From contig CM049322.1 in assembly GCA_026874595.1 (NCBI GenBank), positions 48,649,340 through 48,713,339 on the forward strand: a DNA stretch of 64,000 nt, in the 5' to 3' direction. Made by a program: the position numbers and the translations under genes. Positions 11,891 through 24,151 of the stretch are shown here, in pieces. The notes below the pieces were generated by a model. The model saw only the letters and a list, made by a program, of their open reading frames with translations, made no database searches and was not told the origin of the DNA. The number at the start of each line of letters is the position of its first letter. The first letter of the stretch is position 1. The DNA comes from Sipunculus nudus (Eukaryota > Annelida > Sipuncula > Golfingiida > Sipunculidae).

Positions 11891-12440
11891 GATACAAATT
11901 AAATGCGGTAATATCCTGGAGAACAACTACTCTTTAGCACAACAGTTAACACATTGTTTAAACTGCCTTTTTTATGTTTTGGATTTATACATTATGACAG
12001 ATCTCGTGGTACGCCCCGCTTCAAGTGTAACAATTGGTTTCAATGGAAAACGGTGGGTTTCTATAAATTTCTCGGAGGAATGAGGTCACATTTACCTATT
12101 TTCGCGTGTGGGTACTAGCGTTAGACCAAAAAGCGCTAATATATGCTAAAATATTATAAGCGGAAGCGGCCAGGTCGAAAGATTCATAATTTGTTTAAGT
12201 TTTATTTTGAGGTGATTTTAGCATGATTTAGATGGATAGGCAATACGTGTAAGGGAACCATGCAAGTTTAATAAATTTATCGGAAGGTTGGTTTGTTAGG
12301 TGACAGGGGGATCAGTCCATTGGTGCTTATTCAAGTATCGCTCACCCGATGAATATGTGGTCGCGCTTATGGCAGCGGTTTACATCTGTTTGTTTTCACT
12401 TTAAAATCCGGGCACAACTATTTTAGATTTTTGCAAGGGG
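11891..12440. other. no feature recognised
   Basis: AT-rich sequence. A G9 run lies at 12,437-12,446. The 67-codon frame starting at 11,880 has no domain. Confidence 0.45.
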
Positions 12441-12449
12441 GGGGGGTAC

Positions 12450-12940
12450 ACTGTTAAAACTAAGGGTTGTTAAAGTAGTTAAAAAGGTTTTTCAGCGTGT
12501 TCAAATAGCGAAACCCTCTAAAAACCCTTTAAGGGTTTCCTTTAAAAACCCGTTTTCTATCAAACATTTTAAGGGTTTTCCCAAAAAACGTTTTACAAGT
12601 TTTAGTAAACCCTCGAGAAACCCTTATAGTATTATCAGAAATCTTTAAGATACCTTTTTAATTTATTGAAAAAACCTTTTTACACCTTTATGGGATCTTA
12701 AAACCTTTTTGAAGCAAGCTATACATTGACAAGATATACAAGGAAAGATTCTCCGTATCAGGTCTGATATTACTAGCGTAAGTGTAGGCAGGTTTTGGTT
12801 ATCTGAATTCCATGTTAAACAACATGTTAGATGTTGGGATAGAATAGATTTGACAAAACAGTGTGGCATATGATGCACCTTTTAGAATCCTTTTCAATTC
12901 ATCAAAAACCTTTTTTTACATCTTTATGGCATGTTAAAAT
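12450..12940. repeat. AAACCCTT/AAGGGTTT-rich repeat
   Basis: AAACCCTCT, AAACCCTTTAAGGGTTT, AAGGGTTTTCCC and GAAACCCTTATAG crowd into about 160 bp, giving many self-complementary pieces. A direct repeat of the type AAACCTTTTT-ACA(C/T)CTTTATGG occurs at about 12,668 and 12,908. It is probably an inverted-repeat mobile element or MITE. The TIR boundaries could not be fixed. Confidence 0.45.
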
Positions 12941-13235
12941 ATTCAAAATCATTTAAGAAAAAAATACCTTCTTTTTGGTCTTTAAGCCAGAGTAAATGGA
13001 CCGCATCTGACAAGGTCCCCACTTAAAACATTCCTTGGTTTTCAACTCGCAAAAATTCTACATGTCTTTACTTACAACAATAATTGTTCACATTCAGTCA
13101 AGTCTCATTTGGTAAAATGCATGTAATATTGGTTAAGATATGCTGAAAATGAAAAAAAAAAGGATGCCGCTGTCAAAATGGAAGGCCGCCTCTTATCAAG
13201 TTCCCTGCTGACCAATCGCCATCTTGTATCTCTTG

Positions 13236-13455
13236 CCCGAATACAGAAGTAGTCCAAGGGAGGGGTTCAGGGGGTTCGGACCCTCGCCCTCCTATTTTTC
13301 AGCCGCCACAGTCTTTTTTAAAGGGTTTCAGACAATTTTTTTTTACCTGACCCCCCCCCCTTTCCGGACTTGGGGACCTTTTTTATGGTTTTGTCATTAC
13401 TCCTCGGGGGTTGGACCCCTCCTATTCCTGAATTCTGGATCCGCCCCTGGAATGA
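13236..13455 (-). repeat. dispersed repeat ending CTGGATCCGCCCCTGG
   Basis: The right edge, CTGGATCCGCCCCTGG (about 13,436-13,451), is the inverse of the edge at 6,434. The left part has CCAAGGGAGGGGTTCAGGGG. A C10 run and a GGGGGTTGGACCCC block lie inside. The plus frame 13,224-13,526 is a shadow of this repeat. Confidence 0.55.
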
Positions 13456-14486
13456 CTGTGTCAGCTTCTACAGTCCAGTTCTGGACTACAGCTTCTCATA
13501 CTGCACTGCTACATTGTGTTGTTTAATCTAATCTATCACAAAATCAAAGATGGTATTGACATTCAGAGAATTAAAATAAAATAAACTGCCTGAAATTACG
13601 CTAGTAATATACGATCTGAGACGGAGAATCTTTCTTCATCTAATGTCAATGTAGCTGGCTCCAAAAACACATGGTTTTGGGTTCGATCAACTTATATGCG
13701 CGTGCTTAAAAAATCATGTGATTTCACAGCCGGTGACACTCGGGTATATCCGAAAAACTCCGAACGTGTGGGCGGCGCTAATGCCCTCTCGTGGCATTTA
13801 GAGAAAATATGTTTAAGTTTCCAAAAGGATGTTTGTCAAAATAAAATGGGTTTAACGCAGGAAGTTACGGCTGTAAACCCTTTGCGCTACAGCGGGAATG
13901 TTTATTAAACTGGAAACTGGGGGGTTTTGTGGGGACCACCCTTTTAGAAAACCCCTAGTCCATAACTGGACTATTCCGGGCCTATTTATTATCTGTGTAT
14001 TTTGCCCCGTCACTGGGAAAACCCTTACTTCTAACAGTGTACATTATTTTAGTTTATGGTGCGAGACCCGATTCAGATTTTCTGGATCAAATGGGAATAT
14101 CTCCCCCCAACCCCGACCTATTTAGTTTCAAGGCTAAAAATGTAAAAATGTCTTATTTGATACAAGATTTTCAAAGACACGGCGCTTGGGAAATTTAGAA
14201 AACATAACCCTTTTTAATTTTTTTCATATTTTTTGTGTGGAGATAATTCTTTGTGCTGCTTCTTTATGTCTTAACCCAAAGTATATACGAGTTTCTTTTA
14301 GGTTTGATTCTACTTGTCAGGGCGGTACCAGTCGCTTTCTCGCATGTTATTTTGTATCCTGCTGTCGCTCAGGATCGGTGTCTACCGAACCTCTGGGTCC
14401 TGAGTGGGTTATCATCCCCAGGACGATCGGGATTTGGTCTGGACCAATGGACAAATTCCAATTTGGTCAAGATGAGATCCTGATTA
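13456..14486. other. unassigned sequence left of the array
   Basis: Several overlapping plus frames of 70-103 codons lie here, with more balanced base composition than the surroundings. None matches a family I recognise and none continues into the next. This could be decayed mobile-element coding DNA. The segment ends abruptly at the (TA)n tract where similarity to the 35.6-kb copy begins. Confidence 0.35.
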
Positions 14487-15491
14487 TATATATATGAATC
14501 ATTTTATATACTACGGATATACTTTGATATCTATCCATATCTATGTGTACCATACAAATTTTATTATATTGCACAGATGAGCATGGATATGTACAACCGT
14601 TAATTTTATCTCAAAGTTGAATTTTCCGGCGCTTTTGCAGTTCAATGACGTAAACATATCTGTTTGGTCATCGATATATCAAGTGTCGTTCTTGAAATTG
14701 CTACTGCTGCTTAACAAGTTGAGAGAGGAAAACCCTAACTCTTATGGAGAAATGTCATTTTGTAGATTGTCCACCGGTTTGCTGGAGCTAATACTAGACA
14801 ATAACGTCGCACCCTCAGGTTTGGAATTATTCATACGCTATAAATTAAACGATTTTATTTAGCTAAAATAATTACCTACCCTGATTTTTATTGTGGCGAT
14901 GGTCGCAATTTTGTGTGAGACTACCACATTCCGTCCTAACGGTACTCTCAGTTTACTCTCTCTCGCTCCTTTTCACCCTCTCTGCCAGGCGTGGGTCATC
15001 ATGGAACAGGAGGCGTCAAACGGTAATATGATTAATACACTCCACAATAACCTCACAGCTAACTTTACATTTCATATGACTATAACTGATTTTTGCAACA
15101 TGCGTCATACAAGAATATTTGCATGACGAGTTAGAACAAAGGAGAATACGCCGCATGTGGTACAATTATATACCTTGCTTGAATCCCCCCTATGCTTTGT
15201 CTCTTTCTTTGCCAATTGTTTTAATATTCCTTTAACTGATCAGTTTTTTTTAAACAGGAAGCGAATCAGTCATCAAAAGATCCATCAACAATAAAAAACA
15301 AGGTGTGTATTGTTCTGCATATATGTTTTTTCATAACTTTTTGGCGGTTTTCAGAATGCCATGGTCTGGTGTTTGACTCATGTAATGTCCGCATTTTCCC
15401 CTTATCACCTTACGTGATACAAAATATTTCAGTGTGCTGCATTTAATTCTGACATGGCTTATGTTACCTTTTAAACGCCTGATGTTGAAAA

Positions 15492-15548
<57 letters not shown>

Positions 15549-17520
15549 GAGTGACTTCTATTCGACGTGATTTATATGTGACATGATAATATAGAATACG
15601 ACCTCATCTTGTTTCCCTATATCCTATATGACAATATCTATTTCAAACGGGTTATATATATATATATATATGAACATTTCTGTAGGAGATTATCTTCTGG
15701 TGAGGCTCATTCAGAAGCAATGAAAAGTTGACACCCAGATATATGGTACTTGGTACTTTTCTACATAAAGATAATCATGAATCTATGTCCATACTGCTAA
15801 TGTAAATTTTTTTGTATCATTGCTTCATGCATATATAAAGTCTTCTGTGTCTCAATCGTACAGCACATGACTTAAACCTAGTATATCTTCTGTTTGAATC
15901 TCAAGCGAAACACAGTTTTTACGTTGGTGGATCTGCAGGGTGACGGCTCTGCAGACTTAGAAGTTAAGCCAAGCTTCATTACAAAACGAGTTTTTCTAGT
16001 GTGTTCGGTAACATGATCCAGCAACGAACACGATTAAGTATTATTGGCCTGCTGGTGCAGTAGTTACCGGGCATGGTTAAAACCAGGATAAAAAGAAAAA
16101 AAAGGACGCTTGTGATTATACCCTGTCGCGCAGTCCAAAACAGGGCATGAAAACCTTAGACGTAATAATACTTAGTGAAAGTAAGACTTTAAATGTAGGC
16201 AGAAGTAGGACATGTATATCAATGTTCAGTCTACAAAGCAAATATTTAAAAATTCAGTATTAAGTTAGGCGTTTCATATTTAGTGTTTGCTACGTATGGA
16301 ATTACAAATAAAATCATAAACAATATATACATATTTGATTTTCTTCCTGTTTCAGATGCAGACCAAAAAGGAAACTGAACAATTTGCATATATGATATTT
16401 GTAATTCCATGTTTAAATGACCCTTTATATATGCAAATGTTTATAATATCAAAATATACATAAAACTGAATCAGAAGAAAAAAATATATAAATGTTCAAA
16501 ATTTGAAAATATGTATGTTTTCAAATCCTTCATATATTCATTCGTGCAATATAAGAGCCCAGAAAAAGTAACTATAATATTATAACTGTATTCTAAAATA
16601 CATAGGTACAGATATATAATTTCTCACATGTTTATGTTTTGTAATATCCAAGAAGATGATGAACTAAATTTGCTAAATTTGATATGATAAGATGAGTGAA
16701 TATTTCTGAATTACCAATAAATTCTTTCTGTTCAGCTTCTTGTCTATGCTTGTGGAGTGTTTTCCTATGGAGATTGGGTGATTGATTGAAGTAAAATGAT
16801 TTTGTTAGGGGCTTCCACGTTCACATATGATGAGTCTTAACCTTGGTGTATTTGTGTTACTATTAATGAAAAATATAAAGTGCTTCTTGAAAAATTGCAT
16901 CCTCAGATTAAATCGATCACTAACACCAAACTGCAGACTGTATCACACACACTCCGGCCACAGTGACCTAATTATACGTTGTGTGAAAAGATGTCTTACC
17001 AGACTTTTCACAATATTCAGTGTTATCGACAAAAGTCTATTTGCAAAAAATTGAGCCCTCATAAATATTAAAGTAGTTGCTGTAGTCTACAATAATTAAC
17101 AGGACAAATCATAACTTCTACGAAATGCGTCAGAGTTGAAAAGCTATTTTTATCTCAAATCAAATGTACGTTAAACTGTGCTGAACTGTCATACGTAAAT
17201 TGAAGATTACACAAGTTGAGTTACTGTCCCCTATGCGTATCTGAAGATAACGCTCTAAAATATGTTATGAATTGATTTAATATTATTTTCTATCATCTCG
17301 TGGTTTTATTTAAATCGACGTGGTAAGATTCTGTAAGCATATACCAAAGACCGGGATAAAAGAAAATGTTAATTTTAACTCCCTGTACGTTCAACTGTAT
17401 AACCTATGTGTCAAATATCTATCATGGGAATCATGTCGGTGAGATCGTGAAGTTAAACATTCGGTCCACGAAACACACAGTCTGCATAAAAAGAAACATT
17501 ACTCTTGCTCGTTTATATGT
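14487..17520 (+). pseudogene. array copy C1: 3' part of the candidate secreted-peptide gene
   Basis: This 3.0-kb segment is a paralogue of 35,640-38,590, matching through most of its length, introns included. It begins exactly at the (TA)n tract that in the other copy lies in intron 1, so the 5' UTR and signal-peptide exon are missing. Retained are a 45-bp exon (15,258-15,302; AG before, GTGTGT after; KR at codons 7-8) and a terminal exon (16,356-16,378; after TTCCTGTTTCAG) ending in TGA. Reading phase 1 carries through both. A further conserved open stretch, 14,893-15,126, ends in TGA in both copies. Whether anything here is expressed cannot be seen. Confidence 0.45.
15494..15546. repeat. 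(TA)n microsatellite
   Basis: About 26 TA repeats lie in an intron of copy C1. The paralogous position near 36,663 has only a short TA run. Confidence 0.95.
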
Positions 17521-17700
17521 ATGTATGTATGTATGTATGTATATATATATATATAAAGCGCGAAGGTAAAAATAAAGAGTGACGCCTTTCAGATAGACAA
17601 ACTAGTTTATTAACACAGCAGCTTTCGAAGCACACAGGCTTTTTCGTCAGGAGGCAATTAAGTAGGAACGTGTAGAGAGATAATATATATGATGGAATGA
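17517..17700 (-). repeat. microsatellite-anchored dispersed repeat
   Basis: (ATGT)n and (TA)n are followed by AAGCGCGAAGGTAAAAATAA, then AACTAGTTTATTAACACAGC, AGCTTTCGAAGCACACAGGC and TTTTTCGTCAGG. This string next to a TA tract is a familiar widely dispersed animal repeat; I cannot name the family. It marks the right end of similarity of copy C1. Confidence 0.5.
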
Positions 17701-18605
17701 CTATGTATAGAGTCCAAAATGCCGAAAACAGTGTATTAACATTCTGATTGGATATTTAGTAATATTATAACCATGGAGCCCTGGGTTGACGTGGTACTGT
17801 GAGTACACTCGGGAATCCCGCGAAAGCGAATGAAGGTCGACGTCATCTATATTTATTCTTTCAGATGCCACTGATGCAGCCTTGCGAAAGGAACAATTGT
17901 TCATAGTTCAAAATCAAATCGGATAAGTTTGAACTCTAATGACTACTTTCCCTATTAAAACAATGATTTACCTTTTAAATCATTCACCTTGAAACGTGAG
18001 TGATTTTATTTGTGGCATATCTATATATATGTATTTCTAAAAAAATGAAGCGTTCGGAAGGCTTATGACCTAATTGGAGTAAACATTTGATATAAAATGA
18101 CAGTTACAGCGCTATTATAGATACTTAAACATAAAGTTAACTGAACACCGGCAAACTAATTTGTAGTGCTATCGAATGATTTTAAACCTAGATTATTAAA
18201 TTTATATTTATCTACAATTTGTAGACTGATGTGAGATAATGGCAAGGATACAATTATAAGTTGTCTAAAAGCATCGCTATTTTACGGCACATAATTGCCA
18301 CTAATGAATGCATGTATCTGAAAAAAAATGCAGTCTGTTGTCCGTGTTTGATCTATCAAAATATATATATGACGACGCTTATAGGTCGTGTGGTCACATT
18401 GTGTGTTGTCATATTGTGTGTGGTCTGTGAAGTGTTGAAGCCTAGTGGTCTTCACTTTAATACTATCCTATACAAAACCGCCTAATGGTCTAGCCTGCAC
18501 TAAATATGTGTAAGCGTATAGTGATGACATCTATTGGTAGGTTTATGTTCATTTTGATTGAATTATACAGTAATGGCATCTAGCTGTAAACTATATGTAT
18601 AAAAA
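17701..18605. other. spacer inside the array, nothing recognised
   Basis: AT-rich. Short frames have no domain and no paralogous conservation that I could find. Confidence 0.4.
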
Positions 18606-18719
18606 AACAGAGGTAATCTAAGCTGGACTAGGCATTCTATTTTACAAACTTTGCATTGCTGTTTCTAGGCACAAGTGTGTCTGACTGTTTCGTCTAATAT
18701 ACACCAGGTTTCGAATTAA

Positions 18720-19190
18720 TACGTTTAGATGTAAATATTTTGCATCAGATGGCAGGAAAACCAAAGATAAAAAATAAGAAAAAAAAAAAAAAAAAATCAA
18801 AGATGGTCTGTCGGAGACGGAGTAGGGATACCCTGTGACATCTCTTATAGACTTGCGAGAACGGCAGGGTGTCTTCATCATTCTCACGGCCTTCTCACGG
18901 TAGAGTAAGCTATCCCTGCGGACGCCGCAAGCTAACGTTGCGGAAGCCCCAAAGGCCCCTTACGACAGCCGCAGGTACGCCGTACGTCTCTCGGTAGCCG
19001 AGTTGGCCTGACGGCCGGCCGCCGCATCATCTTAAGCGCTTGCGATAATGTCAGTAACGGTCATTGCGGAGTCCCTGCGGCCTTAAAAAAATGCACGGTT
19101 GCCGTGCGTATACCGCACTGAATAGCCAAAAACACTCGCCGTTCGGCGACCGGATCCCGGTTAAGACCGAGGCTTAATAAGATTGATGGA
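18720..19190. mobile_element. GC-rich insertion inside copy A1
   Basis: Copy A2 runs straight from TACACCGTGTTTCG to the GACAGTAGATTGCGGCTGG block. A1 has about 470 extra bases between the same points. The insert holds an A18 run (about 18,780-18,797) and then a CpG-dense stretch (18,900-19,150; for example GACGGCCGGCCGCCGC, CGCCGTTCGGCGACCGG). The asymmetric A-run suggests a SINE-like or retrotransposed piece, but no target duplication was identified. Confidence 0.5.
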
Positions 19191-20704
19191 CATTTCATTC
19201 TTTAAAGGCAAATATCAATTGACAGTAAACTGCGGGCTGGCTCTGTTGAAAATAATGACACTCCATCCATGCCGCCTTCTCGGTCAAAATCTCTTTCTGT
19301 GGTTGTGCCAGAATGGTAATCCCTGTTACTGATTATACGTATGTGCAGCCACCTGTTAATAGAAAATTCACTGTAGCTATTTTCCTTTACAAAAAACAGG
19401 TATCCTAGGTAACCAAATACATATCACAATATTAATGCACGATAGACTAAGTAATAACGTTCTATGAATAAAACTTTGTGTAAAACATGTATGCTACGAT
19501 TAAGCAATAACCACTTACTGTACAGTATAGACAAAACACTAGGTGATGCTTGGGTTCCTCTATTACGAAGAAAGATTCCCTAATATTTCCGTTTTTACAT
19601 GTTCCTTGTGTCCCATACTTGTAATGCCCTGAGAGCTATTTAATGAAAAAAAAATCATTTATGGATACCTGACGCAGGATTATGACAATAGACGCATACG
19701 ATGGTTGTTGGACGTATCGTGCTGGTATTATACCAGGGGGAGGTTGTTTAGAGTAAACTATAGGTATAAACAACATAGATAATCCAAGCTGGACTAAGCA
19801 TGCTATTTTTCAAACGTTGCACTGATGTTTATAGGGACAAGTGAGTAGGACTTCACTACGAGTTTGTGTTCCTAGGGCTTCAGCTTCACCTGTGTTGATT
19901 GCAAACCCAGGTTTCAAGAAAATACATGAACGTTCTCTTTTTCCGACAGGCTTTCGTTACTTTCAACGCTCGATCAACCATATCCGAAAGTGAAGAGGAT
20001 TTTATTTATCTTGGGTAGGCCTTTGATCATCAAAGGTTTGTATTATATTTGGATGAAAAATAACACCTAATAACTGTAGGTGTTCTAGCCAAATAAAACG
20101 GCTAGAAACCTAACGTACTATATCATAAACCAAGTTGAAAACACTTTACATTTTTTATGGAATTACTGCATCTGCTTTATACGGGTATCATGATTACGAA
20201 CTGACTGTGAGTATTGTTCAATATTCATAAATATCTTTTTTTTTAAACGCTATGTCTTTGATCCTCTTGTGCTTACATCAGTTGTTGATATCTCAATGCG
20301 TTTTAAAAGGATATAAAATTAACATAGACAACGGCGCAGTGAAACGGTATAACAATCACTATAATTTGAGACATCAATTTACATAGACAGGTTGTAAAAT
20401 AAATATATACAGTAATTTCCATTGTGTACAGAAGAATGGCTCTGTGTTTACAATAAACCGTTGGGGTCGCCACGGTTACACATTCTTCAATCTTCTGTGT
20501 GTATTATGTCCGGAATTAATGACACATACACACACATATTTATTGCATTTGTTCATGATAATTTAACAGGGTGGATAGTCTATAGGTCTTTTTTTCATGT
20601 AGGTTGCTAACGTTGGAACCCGGTACGTTATAGCAAAAAAAGTAACAATGAACAACTCTGTATGAATGATTGGTAAAATTGAAGCACACATCCACATACC
20701 AGAT

Positions 20705-20960
20705 GTGTACAGTTGGTTTACAAATCAACAATTGTTCCGTACCTGCATATTCCATTCTAAAATAGCATTGAAGCAATGAAGCACCAGTCCACTATTTATA
20801 TGTTATCATTATATTAGTAACATAAACAGTGTTCTGTTACATACATCCTCTACTACGCAGGCGCACATGTTCCAAGTAATTATTGTCATATTGCTGTCGG
20901 TGGGCGTCTTTCCCAAATGCTGATTTTACGATTATGAGTGTACATTTAACTAAAAGAATA
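20705..20960 (+). pseudogene. broken copy of the hydrophobic-tail frame
   Basis: It aligns with the open frames at 23,903 and 42,880 (AACAATTGTTCCGTACCTGC, GTGGGCGTCTTTCCCAAA) but has in-frame stops and frameshifts. An AG precedes TTGG at the left edge, as in the other copies. Confidence 0.5.
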
Positions 20961-21298
20961 TTTGCTGCTGCCATTTCTGAATGATTTTTTCACCAATTTC
21001 GGAAAATTTTAAAATTAAAATGTAATATCAATTATATATTGTATTGAAAACGAATATTCAAGTGTGCAATAGTACCTCACATTCAGGCTTTACTTCACGA
21101 TATATTGATTGAATGCCGCAGATCAAAAAGGTGAAATGTAACTTTTTTATTTGCTCACCGAATTAAGTGTGAAAAGTTACCCCGGTCGAACGAATGATAG
21201 TTAATTAGACTGAAGGTAGCAATCTGAATAAAACATAGCCTATATGAATGTAAGCCTATGACAGGCTATGTTACCGCACGGCGACACCATCGGCGGGG

Positions 21299-21306
21299 TG
21301 ACGTCA
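21299..21306. promoter_or_regulatory. conserved TGACGTCA site (A1)
   Basis: A perfect CRE-type palindrome. The same site stands at the paralogous place in copy A2 (34,346-34,353), within a conserved CACCGCACGGC..GTGACGTCAGAT context. Binding is not shown. Confidence 0.35.
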
Positions 21307-23902
21307 GATAATGTTGGTCAACTAACAAACAAAATAGTGTACATTTCAGTTACTCTTCTGAGATGTAACTTCGTTTGTGTATATTCTTACTTCAAACTTC
21401 CGCTTTCAGTGGTCTGTCTGATTTTTAATCGAATTGGGTTGAATTGTGAAATCAGTCAAACTAAATACTCGCTAGGACTATCAATAATATAATTAAATAT
21501 ACATAACATTTAAGGTTTACAGAAGAAGCCTACATCACAAACACAAGCTTCTGTTGTAAGGTGTGTGCCGGTTCAATGCTGCATTGACCCTGTTGTGCCG
21601 TTCAGGTGCCGATGCTGACGTATGTTTATAAGAGACAATTTATGCAAATACCATATATGATAAATATAATAAATATGATTTTATGCAAATACGCAGAAAA
21701 AAAACCCAGGTATTCGTTTATTTCAGCTATGCCTAGGAAAACACCCTTCTACAAGAGTATTTTTTAAAATTTTAATTCTATATATGTTCTCCCTATGTTA
21801 AGGAAGATATCTATGATATATTGTATGAGCAGTAAGCCTACATATGAGCTTGCCCGTACACTCTATACTAAAGCTTTGTGATATTGAAATTGAAATTTTC
21901 CAACCATTGATTTTAATACTATTGAATATAAATGTTTAAAAGCGTAAAAGGACATGACTTAGAAAATATTCGTATCATTGTCCGTTATATGTAAAGTATT
22001 TAAAATAGGTGTTTGAATTGGAACCAAGCAAATATGGGTACAGAATATTAATGCATATAACAACATACACATATGCACAAGCATGTAGCATTTATATATT
22101 AATAGTTATAATCTTGCCTTCACTCCTGTAATCATGAAATGATTTGATGTGTACGAAGCCAATGATGTAAATCGTGAAATGGAATTGAATTAATATGTTA
22201 GTAATCTCACTGCACATGAAGCAAATAGGATCAATTTAATATAAAATTAAATGAAATATACCACATACAAACATAGGGATATATATTGCTTTCCCGATTA
22301 AAATAGCATGACGAAGAAGAAAAGAGGGTCATAAACAAATTTCTATATTTAGAAAAGGGACTTTAGCCGACAACACTATTACCACATTAATAAAACAGGG
22401 AAATGAATTTATGGAGAAGAAAATTATATGATTGCAGCGACTATTCTTGTTATCTCTACAGAGTAAATCAATCACGTGCACAGATAGGGATACACTTGCT
22501 TTGATTTCCAAACTATTCCAAAACTTAAAAATTAACAAAAATAATTGCCCGAAAGAAGTTGTCAGAGAAGGAGTATTTTAAAGTACTAACAGACCCCATG
22601 GAAAAGGTCAGTGTGTTTTACAAATATGTCTAGATGGATCAAGGAGATGTATTTAACGACTTAAGACCATTCTATGAAAAAGATCTTTTCCTTCTCATAA
22701 GACTGGTCTATGGGTAAAAGTAATTAATGTACATCTACATATGGGCATAAAACATTAGTTTCTGCTTGACTATGAAAACATACAATGCAAACTGTAAAAG
22801 TAACAAACCTCTTATTTAACGGCCGCATTAATATTGATCAAACTGGATTTGTCTCTGAAACATATTCAGATTATAACATCGTCAAATAGCGGATGTACTT
22901 AATCTAACAACATTGAATTAATCACCAAATAACATTTTGTAAAATCGCATTTCAGAAAGAAAATGTTTCTATCATAAAAAAAATTGGAAACTTTTAAAAT
23001 AAATGTATAACAAATGAATTAAAATGTTTTACAGTGATTGTATTTGGGTAAAGAACAATGGGTATGTGTTTGCAATCGAACGTTGGGGTCATCAAGGTTA
23101 CAAATTCTTCATTATGTTTTATATATTATAAGAGGTTAAACATAAGGATCCTGTGTTCAAAATATCTCTACTGTTATAAAACGAATCGGATATTGGAAAT
23201 TGCGAAGATTACAGTACTAGTATGAGTAGTTGTGGCGATCTGTATATTTTATTTGTACGCATATTATTTATAACTATATACACATCCTATTTACACTTAG
23301 GTTCATTAATGCATATTAGCTGGTGTACATTAGCGTATACATTCGTTAATAAATGTGCGATGCTGTCTCCGATATGCCATGACGATTCAGTGTATGCTGA
23401 GACAGGGGCATCACACAGAGTGTAGCTGTCAACACATCAATGCGCTGGATAAATTAAAGAGGTGAGAAATGACCATAGTAAAAGAGTCAAGTTTCATCGA
23501 ACCTGTTTTTGATGTCATAGAAATAGTTTCTTCCGTAACGTGCATTCATGAATTTTACTTTGGTGCGTCTTAAGAGATGGATATATGAAAAAAAAATCTA
23601 GAAGCCTCTAAATATAAACATATTACAGGACCAGGAGATTGTTATTGGAAATATAAAAAACAAGACTGATAACCCTGTTTGAACTGATTACCAAAGACAC
23701 CGAAGAATCTTAGTACCCCGTTGTTCCGACATATGTATTGTACTTGTGTATAATAATATAAAAAGGTGTGTTGTGTGTAGGTCTGTCTTATTGTGTTTGT
23801 TGCGTACCGTCTGAACCTGGTAATTTTAGTCAGAATCGTGTAGCTATGGACATCGGTTTTAGGAAATGATGGGTCACATCAATACAAAAAGGGACATACC
23901 AT

Positions 23903-24151
23903 ATGAGCAGAGCTGGTTTTAAAATCAATAATTGTTTTGTGCCTACATGTTCTGTCCTACAAACAGACATAACTATTAACAAAACGGCCACGCGAAAGCA
24001 CCAACCCACATACCATATGTTCTCAAAATATTCGGAACACAAACAGTGTCTTTTGCACACAGTCTCTCCCACACAGGCGCATGTGTTCCTAGTTATGGCT
24101 GTCACGACATTGCTGGTGGGCGTCTTCACAAGCGTGAAATCACAGATATGA
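23903..24151 (+). CDS. candidate small protein with Cys pair and C-terminal hydrophobic helix
   Basis: The 82-residue ATG frame has an N-terminal part with CFVPTCS and KTATRKHQPTYHMF, then a hydrophobic stretch near the end (FLVMAVTTLLVGVF), like a tail anchor or terminal membrane helix. The paralogue at 42,880-43,113 is open over the same span with conservative changes and one 3-base, frame-keeping indel. Three other copies (20.7, 27.8 and 33.7 kb) are broken. The Cys pattern at the start faintly recalls a THAP zinc finger, but later ligands are not evident. All copies have an AG just before the conserved GGTTT, so this may be a terminal exon in phase 1 rather than a whole gene. Function unknown. 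Confidence 0.35.
   Translation: MSRAGFKINNCFVPTCSVLQTDITINKTATRKHQPTYHMFSKYSEHKQCLLHTVSPTQAHVFLVMAVTTLLVGVFTSVKSQI

Larger units (their letters stand above)
18610..21495 (+). repeat. array copy A1
   Basis: Paralogue of 32,335-34,480. Landmarks occur in the same order: GTCTGACTG..CTAATATACACC, AAGCAATAACCACTTACT, GGATGAAAAATAACACCTAA, ACATCAGTTGTTGAT, AACAATTGTTCCGTACCTGC and a TGACGTCA site. More distant similarity to the 26.0-28.0 and 39.6-43.1 kb copies is visible. The homologue of the 42.9-kb frame (about 20,705-20,960) is frameshifted here. Confidence 0.75.

Noticed and set aside
12450-12660. Interstitial telomere from AAACCCT/TTAGGG-like strings
   Set aside because: The strings are irregular AAACCCTT/AAGGGTTT pieces in both orientations, not a (TTAGGG)n array.
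17590-17680. Possible hammerhead ribozyme (minus strand CTGACGA...GAAA)
   Set aside because: CTGACGA and a following C-GAAA with a short AAGC/GCTT stem are present, but stems I and III do not pair convincingly and the closing base pair of stem II is wrong.
23930-24030. Firm THAP-domain assignment for the Cys-containing frame
   Set aside because: Only the first Cys pair fits; the later Cys-His ligands and the AVPTF-type box are not seen.
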